From Flavilitoribacter nigricans DSM 23189 = NBRC 102662 (GTDB taxonomy: Bacteria > Bacteroidota > Bacteroidia > Chitinophagales > Saprospiraceae), in contig NZ_PDUD01000029.1 in assembly GCF_002646595.1 (NCBI RefSeq), forward strand, positions 1-64,000: a DNA stretch of 64,000 nt. Reading direction: 5' to 3'. Positions within the stretch are counted from its first letter, which is position 1. Every line of letters begins with the position of its first letter. Made by a program: the position numbers and the translations under genes. Shown one piece after another: positions 17,076-25,102 of the stretch. Under the pieces are notes generated by a model. The model worked only from the letters and a program-made list of their open reading frames with translations, was not told the origin of the DNA and did no database searches.

Positions 17076-18557
17076 ATGAAAACCCAAAGCAGGATGTTTT
17101 TCAATGCCTTAATGTTGACGCTGGCCGTATTGCTATCGGGCCTGCAGCTACACGCCCAGAACCGCCGGCCGGACCGTCGTCCCCTCCGCGAAACCTCCAC
17201 ATCAGACCAGGAACCCCAAAGTCAGGAGATCTACAATAAAGTAACCGCATCGCTCCGCCAGCTGGATTATCCCGTCAACCAGTTATCGACGGGTGCCTCT
17301 TATATCCCGGATCAGTTGATGGCCTGGTACACGCCCGAACAAATGAACAATATCGAACAGATCCGCGCCAGAGGCAGCAAGCTGTTCGGCAATAATTTTG
17401 AAGTGGTCAAAACCTGCGGCTGTAAAGGAAAATTTCAGATCGAGCTCTACGAAGTGCGGGGCATGGATGCCAAGGAAGAAGGAGATTCGGGCAGCAATAA
17501 GGCCGCTAAGGCAATGGGCATCAAAGAAGAAGATCAGCAGGATAATCTGTACGTTTTTCCGGATATCCCACAGGGGATCAACCAGTACGCGCAGGCTTTC
17601 GGTACCCTGAACAGCTTTTCGGTCAAAAAATCGCAAAAGACAGCTACGCCCATCCCCATTGCCATTCTGGATACCGGCATTGATCACCGTTACCAGGATC
17701 AAAGTGTGAACGGAGAACCTGCGCTGGTCTTCTGGGAAAACGATAAAGACCCCGTAGACGGCCAGGACGATCCGGATGATCCGTTCTGCCTGACGGATGA
17801 CATCATCGGCTGGGATTTTGTCAACGACGATAACAATCCCATGGACGACCATTCCCACGGCACCCACCTGGCCGGGATCGTGGTCCGGGAACTCCGCCAG
17901 CATCAACCCGATATCAATTATCAGCTCATGGCCCTGAAAGTAATGGATGCCAACGGCGTAGGCAATACCTTTGACGCCGTCTGCTCCATTTTGTACGCTG
18001 CGGAAAAGGGCGCCCGGGTGATCAACGCCAGTTGGGGCTTCTACGGCGGATCGGAAAAACTGCTCCAGAGAGCCATTCGCTACGCGGCCTCCAAAGGGGC
18101 CGTATTCGTCAATGCCGCCGGCAACGAACGCGCCGATCTGGCCGTCACCAACTATTATCCCGCCGAATACGCGCTGACTACCCGCAATAGCATTCGCGGA
18201 TTGATGTTTGTGGGGGCTCTGGGAAAAACGGGAGACCTCTGGTCAGACACCAATATTCGGACCGAAGGCATCAAGCAGGACGGTTTTGTAGCAACGCCCG
18301 GCGAAGACATCCGAAGCCTTATCCCCTTGCATTTGCGAGGGAAAGTATCGGCTACCAAAAGCGGCACCTCCATGGCCACTCCGGTGATGTCCGCCATTAT
18401 GGCCAATTACATCCATACTTTTCCCAGTCACTCGCCGGCAAAGATCCGCAGTAGTATACTGAATGAAATACTCACGACGATCCCGTCCAAAACGATCACC
18501 CGTTACGGTAAGGTATATCCGTATTATCCGGTGGAGTGGTTGGATTTCAGCCCCTGA
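17076..18557 (+). CDS. Secreted subtilisin-family (S8) serine protease
   Basis: A 493-residue exported serine protease. Residues 1-28 are a signal peptide ending LHAQ, followed by an arginine-rich start and a region (about 50-185) that probably acts as a propeptide; it holds the odd pair CGC at 114-116. The S8 catalytic triad is intact: D199 in AILDTGID, H261 in DDHSHGTHLAG, S432 in SGTSMATP, with oxyanion N350 in AAGN. It should be active in the periplasm or outside the cell. It starts 49 bases after the membrane TPR gene and is followed by the CHAT gene, so it belongs to the cluster. A strong inverted repeat lies after its end at 18683-18730. Confidence 0.92.
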   Translation: MKTQSRMFFNALMLTLAVLLSGLQLHAQNRRPDRRPLRETSTSDQEPQSQEIYNKVTASLRQLDYPVNQLSTGASYIPDQLMAWYTPEQMNNIEQIRARGSKLFGNNFEVVKTCGCKGKFQIELYEVRGMDAKEEGDSGSNKAAKAMGIKEEDQQDNLYVFPDIPQGINQYAQAFGTLNSFSVKKSQKTATPIPIAILDTGIDHRYQDQSVNGEPALVFWENDKDPVDGQDDPDDPFCLTDDIIGWDFVNDDNNPMDDHSHGTHLAGIVVRELRQHQPDINYQLMALKVMDANGVGNTFDAVCSILYAAEKGARVINASWGFYGGSEKLLQRAIRYAASKGAVFVNAAGNERADLAVTNYYPAEYALTTRNSIRGLMFVGALGKTGDLWSDTNIRTEGIKQDGFVATPGEDIRSLIPLHLRGKVSATKSGTSMATPVMSAIMANYIHTFPSHSPAKIRSSILNEILTTIPSKTITRYGKVYPYYPVEWLDFSP

Positions 18558-18682
18558 CCGGCCGAAAACAGGACCTAATTCCTGACGATTTTTTTGTAAA
18601 TTTTCCGGAGGCCGGTGTATAGCTCCATCGTCTGCATTGCGGCGGTAAGATGATCCACCGGCCCCTGAGCTTTATTTGATGG

Positions 18683-18730
18683 AATTGCTTTGATCCTGAC
18701 GGTGCAAAACACGCCAGGATCAAAGCAATT
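18683..18730 (+). terminator. Perfect 16-bp inverted repeat before the CHAT gene
   Basis: AATTGCTTTGATCCTG at 18683-18698 is repeated as its exact reverse complement at 18715-18730, with a 16-base loop, then TTACGTCATTTTATTT. It would form a very stable hairpin about 125 bases after the subtilisin stop and 34 bases before the CHAT start. It may terminate the operon in part, or it may be an operator or attenuator. It argues against any CHAT start upstream of it. Confidence 0.7.
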
Positions 18731-18764
18731 TTACGTCATTTTATTTCCGAAAAAAACGCTAATC

Positions 18765-21566
18765 GTGCAGTATTCTAAGCAAGTTTTTTCCTCATCCATC
18801 CTGCGATTGGTCCTGTGTATTCTGGCTTTTACCGCCGTAAATCCTCTGGCCGCACAGGATGATTTCGAGGCGGAGATCGCCACCATTAAGGAACTGGACT
18901 GGCCGGAACAACGGGAACGTTTCGAAGCGGCCGTAGAGAGTCGGAAGGGAACGCCCCTGCAACGGGCACGTTACCACCACGAACTCGGCGTGGTCTATTT
19001 TGTACTGGATGATCTGTTCCAGGCCATTGAACAGACAGAAAAGGCGCTGGAGATCCGGCTCGACCACGAAGCGGAAGCCGGTGAAGAGGTGCTCTACAGC
19101 GCTTACAACCTGGGGAGCTTTTACCACAACCTGGGCAACTTTGACGAGGCCTTTGCCTACTTCCAGCTGATTGTGGACCGGGCGCCCAATTCCCGACTGG
19201 GTTACACCCTGTTCCGGCTGGGAAGCCTGTACCGGGATCTCGGTGAATTCAAGCTGAGCGAGCAGGCTTTTGCCGCCGCCTTAAAGGAAGCGCCCTACCC
19301 CGACGACCAGGCGGAGCGTACTACCCTACTGGCCGAATGGGCCGATCTGTACCTGAAGCAAGAAACACCGGAAGCTACCCGTTCGGCTATCGATCTCTTG
19401 GAAAAAGCCTATGCGAATTACGACGAGCTGGCGGCTTCGGACGGCTATTACGCTTCCCTGGCCGCCCTGAGCCTCAACCGGCTGGGACTGGCCTATACCA
19501 ATGCCCGGGACCTACGCCGGGCCAGAAGCTATTTCCAGCAGGCGCTGGACTATAACGAACAGTGCTGTCAGGACGAAGATCTCGCCGCCAGCATCCACAC
19601 CAATATGGGCATTGCCTACCGGCATCTGGGGCAGCCGTCGGCAGCCCTCGAATGGCACCGTAAGGCGCTGGATATCCGACTGGAGTCCGTCACCCCCGGG
19701 AAAACGGATATCACCCTGGCCCGGACCTTCGACAACCTGGCCAGCACCTACCTGGATCTGGGACGCCCGCGGGAAGGTCTGGACCATATCCAGCGGGCGC
19801 TTAGCTGGGGATTGCCCCAATTCAAACCTTCCGGCGCCGAAGACAACCCTTCCCTTACACTGCTGCGGGAATATCCCAACAAAAATTCCCTGTTGATCCA
19901 CCTGCAGGATAAAGCCAGATTGTGGACTGCCCTGGCGGAAAAAGAGCAAAACGCAGATCATCTGCAACAGGCACTGGCTACTTATCGTACCTGCGACCAG
20001 CTGATCGATCTGATGCGGGAAAGCCATCTGGAAAAAAACACCAAACTCTACTGGCGGGAGCAGGCTCAGAAAATGTACCAATCCGCCGTAAAAGTGGCCC
20101 TGATGAGCGAGCGGGCGGATGCAGCTTTTTATTTTTTCGAGAAGAGCCGGGCCGTACTTTTACTGGACGGACTCCGGGAGCTTAATGCGAGTTCGCGACT
20201 GCCGGCCGCTACCCGGAAGCAACTGGCGCGCCTGGCGGCCAAGATCCAGTACCTGGAAAAAGCGGCTTATGAAGAAGCGGCGTCAGGCGAACCGGCACCT
20301 AATGATCAGCTGTCGCTTCTCCGGGAACAGTACCGGCATTTGCTGGATTCGGTGGAAGCGGGTTATCCCGATTACTACCGGCAGAAATACCGGCCCGGCA
20401 TCCTTGGTCTTCAGGATCTACAGGACCAGCTGGCTCCCGGTGAGATCTGGGTTGAATACTTTCTGGCTAATGATTTCAGTTTGGGTTTTGTAGTTGAAAA
20501 AACGGGGGTCAACATGGTCGAACTGGCTGCTCCCGAATCCCTGGAACCGCACATCAATGCCTTGTTGCGCAATCTGAAACAATACGATGCCCCTTTTGAT
20601 CCCGAACCCGCCCTGGCCTTGTACCGGTACCTCATCGAGCCCTTGCAATTGCGCGCCGGATCCCGGCTGACGATCGTTCCGGATGCCCGGCTGAGTTTGA
20701 TCCCCTTCGAAGTACTGCTTACCGACCGTCCGGAAGGCGCCGATTACGGGCAATGGGATTTTCTGCTGCGGCAGCACGAGGTACACTACGCATTTTCGGC
20801 CAGTTCACACTATTTTCAGACGGGAAACCGGCCGGAGGCCAACGGCAAAGTGCTGGCCTTTGCGCCCATGGCCCAATTGGCCCCCGAACTCGGTGTAGAT
20901 GAATCGCTGGAACTGCCCCGCACGCGTTTCACTACCGAGTACATTTCGAAGATCCTGCCGACGGACCTGTTCCTCGGCCGGGACGCCCGTCGGGAACGAC
21001 TCCTGGAAATGGCTCCCCGGGCCAGCGTATTGCACCTGGCCACCCACGCTTACCTCGATCACGAGCAACCGGAATTCAGTTACTTTCTGGTTGCAGACCC
21101 CGATCCGGAACGCCGCCGCTTCTATGTCAATGAATTGTACCAACAGCAGTACAGTGCCGACCTGGCGGTGCTGAGTGCCTGTGAGACCGGCGCGGGGAAA
21201 TTGTTCCGCGGGGAGGGTGTCGCGAGTATCGGCCGGGCTTTTGCCCAAAACGGATGCCCCAATCTGGCCATGAGCCTCTGGCCCGTTGACGAAGGCGCGA
21301 CCAGTAGACTGCTGGAAAGTTTTTACGAAAAGCTCAAAGCCGGTAGTCCGAAAGGAGCCGCATTGCACCGGGCCAAACTCGATTATCTGGAACAGTTTGG
21401 CGACCCGCAACTGAAGCATCCTTTTCGCTGGTCCGGATTCGTTTATTACGGTCAGGATACGCCGCTGGAATTGAAGGCCGGCGGCCGCTCGACCTGGCCC
21501 TATTTGCTGGCAATCGGCTTGGTCGTGCTGGGCCTGATCAGCTTACGCTCCCGAAAAAAAGTATAG
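18765..21566 (+). CDS. Exported TPR-CHAT caspase-like protein
   Basis: A 933-residue protein with N-terminal TPR repeats and a C-terminal CHAT protease domain. A GTG at 18765 was chosen: it is followed at once by a signal peptide (ILRLVLCILAFTAV, cut after PLAAQ), whereas the open frame to a TTG at 18690 crosses a strong hairpin. Residues about 60-420 hold TPR-like repeats (AYNLGSFYHNLGNFDEAFAY; IHTNMGIAYRHLGQ; FDNLASTYLDLG). The CHAT domain (about 590-890) has the catalytic His761 in LATHA and Cys806 in SACETGAG. A C-terminal helix (WPYLLAIGLVVLGLIS) and RSRKKV end it, so the protease would face the periplasm and be membrane-anchored. CHAT/TPR proteins are caspase relatives; the substrate here is unknown. 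Confidence 0.88.
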   Translation: MQYSKQVFSSSILRLVLCILAFTAVNPLAAQDDFEAEIATIKELDWPEQRERFEAAVESRKGTPLQRARYHHELGVVYFVLDDLFQAIEQTEKALEIRLDHEAEAGEEVLYSAYNLGSFYHNLGNFDEAFAYFQLIVDRAPNSRLGYTLFRLGSLYRDLGEFKLSEQAFAAALKEAPYPDDQAERTTLLAEWADLYLKQETPEATRSAIDLLEKAYANYDELAASDGYYASLAALSLNRLGLAYTNARDLRRARSYFQQALDYNEQCCQDEDLAASIHTNMGIAYRHLGQPSAALEWHRKALDIRLESVTPGKTDITLARTFDNLASTYLDLGRPREGLDHIQRALSWGLPQFKPSGAEDNPSLTLLREYPNKNSLLIHLQDKARLWTALAEKEQNADHLQQALATYRTCDQLIDLMRESHLEKNTKLYWREQAQKMYQSAVKVALMSERADAAFYFFEKSRAVLLLDGLRELNASSRLPAATRKQLARLAAKIQYLEKAAYEEAASGEPAPNDQLSLLREQYRHLLDSVEAGYPDYYRQKYRPGILGLQDLQDQLAPGEIWVEYFLANDFSLGFVVEKTGVNMVELAAPESLEPHINALLRNLKQYDAPFDPEPALALYRYLIEPLQLRAGSRLTIVPDARLSLIPFEVLLTDRPEGADYGQWDFLLRQHEVHYAFSASSHYFQTGNRPEANGKVLAFAPMAQLAPELGVDESLELPRTRFTTEYISKILPTDLFLGRDARRERLLEMAPRASVLHLATHAYLDHEQPEFSYFLVADPDPERRRFYVNELYQQQYSADLAVLSACETGAGKLFRGEGVASIGRAFAQNGCPNLAMSLWPVDEGATSRLLESFYEKLKAGSPKGAALHRAKLDYLEQFGDPQLKHPFRWSGFVYYGQDTPLELKAGGRSTWPYLLAIGLVVLGLISLRSRKKV

Positions 21567-22168
21567 GAAAACGGCCATTTCATGTGACCGATCCGTGCCG
21601 CTTAGTCCATATTATACTTTTGACTACCAACCGGATAGGTTAAAAGTCTTTTAAGTAGTTCTCTTTTTCCTTTTTCAACATTTCTGATCAAATTATTCCT
21701 TCTTTTAAAGGGAAACTGCTTAACTGTAAATTTCGGGGAGCTGCCGGACATGGAGTGCTGGCAGTTTTCTTTTTTTCTGTTGCACATTCCATCAGAAGAT
21801 TGTTCAGACCTATCGGTAAAAGGGCCGGGTAATTGACGTTCCTATTGCAGCGGTTGCCCGCCGAAAGTGTAGGGCTGTTCAGTTCTCAAATTATTGAATA
21901 TAAAAGATGGCAATTTTAATGGCAATAGCAATTTCAATAACTCAAAATCAGGCGAAAAGGTCAAAATCGGAGTAGAAAGCTGCCTTTTGCTTGCTATTGC
22001 TATTGTGCTTGACATTGTAATTGAAAAATTCCCATTGCGTGTTTTTATAGAACTGAAAAGCCCTGCGCTGACAGTGGGCTTTTTGGGGTATTTCGGCCTT
22101 TTTCTCACCAATTATGTGACCAAAAGTTACCTCTTCGGTCTATATCCAAAGAAGGAACGAATAATTTG
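21567..22168. other. Intergenic region between CHAT and second sigma gene
   Basis: About 600 bases with no convincing gene. Frames on both strands are made mostly of repeated CAAT/ATTG tracts. The only clear content is the hairpin element at 21909-22032. The rest (21567-21908 and 22033-22168) shows nothing recognisable. Confidence 0.6.
21909..22032 (+). repeat. CAAT/ATTG hairpin element, copy 1
   Basis: An interspersed element of about 120 bases. The left arm is made of CAAT units (GGCAATAGCAATTTCAAT), the centre carries AAAATCAGGCG and AAAGCTGCC, and the right arm is made of ATTG units ending ACATTGTAATTG. The arms can pair into a long imperfect hairpin. Related copies lie at 34491-34612 (same strand) and 45274-45378 (opposite strand). 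All three are intergenic. Confidence 0.75.
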
Positions 22169-22771
22169 ATGTCTGAGCAAGGAGCCGCCGAAAAACAGAT
22201 CAGCGATTGGCCTGATGATGAGCTGGTAGCATTTATTATCCAGGAAAAACAAGCTCACCTGCGCCGGGAAGGGCAGGAAGAGATCTATCGCCGTTATAGC
22301 GGTAAAGTGTACCACAAGTGCATCAGCCTGATCAAGGACTCCGATACCGCGCGAGACCTCACCCACGACATCTTTATTAAGATCTTCTTCAACCTAGACC
22401 GCTTTAAAGCCAAGGGCCCCTTCTATTCCTGGGTATTTGCCATCACTTACAACCGGTGTTTCGACTATTTGAACAAACGAAAAAGATTCCAGACCGTCGA
22501 TATCACCGAAGTCCCCCAACAGAACGAGATCGAGAATACCGAATTACAGTACAAACTTTTTAAAGAAGCTAAACTGGAGGCGCTCGAAGCGGCCTTCAAA
22601 AATCTAAAGGCCCAGGAACGCATGGTGCTGAGTATGTACTATCAGGACAAGATGTCGATAAAATCCATGGCCATCTTACTCAAAGCGGGCGAGAGTGCCG
22701 TGAAAATGCGGTTGAAACGCAGCCGTGAACATTTAGCCGAATTAATAAAAAGTAGTCACGATGAAAAATAA
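22169..22771 (+). CDS. Second ECF-type sigma factor
   Basis: A 200-residue ECF sigma factor. Region 2 (about 38-110) has IYRRYSGKVYHKCISLIKDSDTARDLTHDIFIKI and the WVFAITYNRCFDYL helix; region 4 (about 140-195) has AFKNLKAQERMVLSMYY and a helix-turn-helix ending in MRLKRSREHLAELI. The ATG at 22169 was preferred over the TTG just before it. The stop overlaps the next ATG by 11 bases, so a 76-residue partner is co-translated. It is not a duplicate of the sigma factor at 15718; the two differ through most of their length. It may serve the same neighbourhood or be independent. Confidence 0.9.
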   Translation: MSEQGAAEKQISDWPDDELVAFIIQEKQAHLRREGQEEIYRRYSGKVYHKCISLIKDSDTARDLTHDIFIKIFFNLDRFKAKGPFYSWVFAITYNRCFDYLNKRKRFQTVDITEVPQQNEIENTELQYKLFKEAKLEALEAAFKNLKAQERMVLSMYYQDKMSIKSMAILLKAGESAVKMRLKRSREHLAELIKSSHDEK

Positions 22772-22991
22772 AGATCATACACCGGTGGATCAGATCCTGG
22801 AAGACCGGTTTGGGCAGCTCAATGCCTCCGTTTCGGCTCCGAAAGAAATTCGGGACGAAGTCTTTTCTACCATCGATACGCTGAGCTTTCTGGCGGAACT
22901 GGCGGATTTTTTCACCGTTCGGTTTACCGATTCCGAATGGTCCATGCTGGAAGCCGTTAGTGACGCCATGTTTGGCAATAACCACGAGTAA
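22761..22991 (+). CDS. Small protein overlapping the sigma gene
   Basis: A 76-residue protein whose ATG lies inside the last codons of the sigma gene. It has no membrane helix and no known motif. The sequence is mostly helical and acidic (LSFLAELADFF, SEWSMLEAVSDAM). Tight overlap suggests a partner of the sigma factor, perhaps an anti-sigma or adaptor, but nothing in the sequence proves this. Confidence 0.65.
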   Translation: MKNKDHTPVDQILEDRFGQLNASVSAPKEIRDEVFSTIDTLSFLAELADFFTVRFTDSEWSMLEAVSDAMFGNNHE

Positions 22992-23191
22992 ACAAGCCAA
23001 TCTCAGGCGGGTCAGGATCGGAAAACCGCTTTCACCGGAAGGACTCAAATCCGGCATGGACGAAGTTCTCCTCCTTTCCGCCGGCAGATGATCTCCAGGT
23101 GAATGCCTTTTGACCGGCATAACACCTAAATTTTTCCGGGGCCCCAACACCCGGTTAAGCAAACACTTAACATTAATTACAATCAAAAGCG

Positions 23192-24022
23192 ATGAGTGAA
23201 TTATCTACATGGTCCGAACTATTTTTAGAGTCCCTTCAGATCTTCGGTCAAAAATTCATGGGCGCCATTCCCGGTGTTATCGGAGCCCTGCTGATCCTGC
23301 TGCTCGGCTGGCTTTTTGCCCGCCTGGTTTCCGGAGCTATCACGCGTTTGCTCGGTCTGATGCGGTTTGACCGGCTGGCGGAAAGTATCAAGGCGGACCA
23401 GTTCCTGCAGAAAGCCAACGTCAACATTCCCGCCAGCCGGGTAGTCGGAAAATTTGTCTACTGGATCCTGATCCTGCTGATCATCATGACCGCTTCGGAA
23501 ACCCTGGGCTGGAATGCGCTTTCCGTAGAGATCTCCAATCTTCTCGGTATTCTGCCCAACCTTATGGTCTCTATTATCTTTTTTGTAGTGGGTACCTACA
23601 TTGCCTCCTTTGTCCGGGATTTTATCAAAAGCACCACCCGTTCCCTGGGCATCAGCGCGGGCCGGCTGATCAGTTCTTTTGTCTTTTACCTCTTGATCGC
23701 CATTGTCACCCTTACCGCCCTGGAGCAGGCCGGTCTGGACACCAACATCATAACTTCCAACCTGTTGCTGATCATGGGGGCCATTCTGGCGGCCGCCGCG
23801 ATCTCCTACAGCATTGCCTCCAAAGACCTGCTGGCCAATCTGCTCGCCGGTTTTTTCAGTCAGCGTACCTTCCACCTCGGTCAGGTGATCGAGATCGACG
23901 GGATCGCCGGTAAGATCGTGGAACAGAATAAGATCTCCGTAACGCTGCAGGTGAATGCGGAAGAAAAGGTAGTCATCCCTACCCATGAACTGATCACGAG
24001 TAAGGTGAAGATCTTACAATAG
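23192..24022 (+). CDS. MscS-superfamily channel with TM-helix repeats
   Basis: A 276-residue inner-membrane protein. Several helices precede a MscS-type pore and beta domain: an N-terminal helix (VIGALLILLLGWLFARLV), a second (YWILILLIIMTASETLG), then VSIIFFVVGTYIASF, and the conserved pore-like AAAISYSIASKDLLANLLAGFF followed by GQVIEIDGIAGKI, the short beta segment of MscS. The first half resembles the TM_helix repeat found in conserved membrane proteins of the MscS superfamily. It is shorter than typical MscS and lacks its large cytoplasmic cage. It probably works as an osmotic or solute-permeable channel. It stands apart from its neighbours. Confidence 0.82.
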   Translation: MSELSTWSELFLESLQIFGQKFMGAIPGVIGALLILLLGWLFARLVSGAITRLLGLMRFDRLAESIKADQFLQKANVNIPASRVVGKFVYWILILLIIMTASETLGWNALSVEISNLLGILPNLMVSIIFFVVGTYIASFVRDFIKSTTRSLGISAGRLISSFVFYLLIAIVTLTALEQAGLDTNIITSNLLLIMGAILAAAAISYSIASKDLLANLLAGFFSQRTFHLGQVIEIDGIAGKIVEQNKISVTLQVNAEEKVVIPTHELITSKVKILQ

Positions 24023-24144
24023 ATGGAAACTGGTTTCGGTGAAGTGGCTCGGGCACGGCAGTAGTTGCACCCGATCTGCGGCACTTTAAGCCGGCCTAAG
24101 AAAATTGTCGGCCCCGGGACCAGCGTATGCTCCCGGGCCGGTCT

Positions 24145-25035
24145 CTAATCTTTCACACAGCGGAACCCCAGGTGGTTCAAACCACTGTCTTTGGGGGTAA
24201 ACTGATGACTGTCCAGTTCATAGCCGGCGCAGTAGTTGTCGGCACAAAGGAAAGAACCGCCCTTGATCACCATTTCCGGATTCGGATTGGCCTGATCGCT
24301 CGGGTAACGCAGATCGTTGGTCCATTCCCAGACGTTACCGCCGATATCGTATAGCCCATTGGCATCCGGCGGAAAACTCTTCACCGGCGCTACGCCCAGA
24401 AAGCCGTCATCACCGGAATCTTCGTAGGGGAAAATGCCCTGCCACCAGTTACCCATGAACTTTCCTTCCGGGAGCAGTTCGTCCCCCCAGTTCAGAAACT
24501 TCTGCTCGCCACGCTGACTGGCCGCCCAGAGCCACTCCGTCTCGCTGGGCAGGCGTTTACCCGCCCATTTGGCGTAGGCGGTAGCATCATTCCAGGAAAC
24601 CTGCGTAACCGGCTCATCTTCGGCCGCTTTCGGGCCGTCGGGGCCGATGGGATACTCCCAGTTGGCTCCATCAACGGGATCCCAGGTCTGGGTCTTCCGA
24701 TTGAATACGCCGGACCAGCCGTAGGCATCCGCTTCGGTCTGGAAACCGGTAGCTTCGATAAATTCCCGGAATTCTTTTACCGTCACCTCGGTAGCGTCCA
24801 CATAAAATCCCTGTAAATCGGCCGATCGGCCTTCCCGCTGAAGATGACCGCCCTGCATCCAGACCATTCCTTCGATCGGAGGCGGCGGAACTTCCGACTT
24901 TTCGGCCACTGCCTGCGATGCCGGGGCATCGTCCTGTGCTTCCATTGCCGGCTGGTCACTACAGCTCCAGAGGATACCGGCAAGCAGCAAGGCGATCGTT
25001 ATTTTTCTCAAATCAGCAAATGTTATTGTCTGCAT
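24145..25035 (-). CDS. Formylglycine-generating enzyme-type lipoprotein
   Basis: A 296-residue lipoprotein: the lipobox LWSC gives Cys25 as the lipid site (the Trp at -2 is unusual). The rest is an FGE-sulfatase domain: GMVWMQGG (57-63), SWNDATAYAKWAGKRLPSETEW (147-168), GNVWEW (233-238) and KGGSFLCADNYCAGY at about 258-272. The pair C264/C269 has the four-residue spacing of the copper-binding catalytic cysteines of true formylglycine-generating enzymes (human C336/C341). This would convert a Cys in a sulfatase to formylglycine. The 25035 start was chosen to keep the lipobox. No sulfatase gene is in the window. Its start is 68 bases after the purM stop on the same strand. Confidence 0.85.
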   Translation of the reverse strand: MQTITFADLRKITIALLLAGILWSCSDQPAMEAQDDAPASQAVAEKSEVPPPPIEGMVWMQGGHLQREGRSADLQGFYVDATEVTVKEFREFIEATGFQTEADAYGWSGVFNRKTQTWDPVDGANWEYPIGPDGPKAAEDEPVTQVSWNDATAYAKWAGKRLPSETEWLWAASQRGEQKFLNWGDELLPEGKFMGNWWQGIFPYEDSGDDGFLGVAPVKSFPPDANGLYDIGGNVWEWTNDLRYPSDQANPNPEMVIKGGSFLCADNYCAGYELDSHQFTPKDSGLNHLGFRCVKD

Positions 25036-25102
25036 AGTAGTAAAATAGTTGAAGGATTCTTTGCGGAGTTCGGGGATTCGGTGCAGGTGGTATTTCGGAT
25101 GA

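Noticed and set aside
18690-18764. Longer CHAT start at TTG 18690
   Set aside because: It would run through a perfect 16-base hairpin and place 25 extra residues before a good signal peptide.
15718-21566. A type III-E CRISPR (Craspase) locus
   Set aside because: No gRAMP effector, Csx30 or array is present, and the CHAT protein carries a signal peptide, unlike the cytoplasmic Craspase subunit. Only the analogy is kept.
21602-21787. Minus-strand 61-codon frame after the CHAT gene
   Set aside because: AT-rich, no start context or motif.
21894-22169. 91-codon plus-strand frame before the second sigma gene
   Set aside because: Its first half is the CAAT/ATTG hairpin element read as protein; the same element is non-coding at its other two sites.
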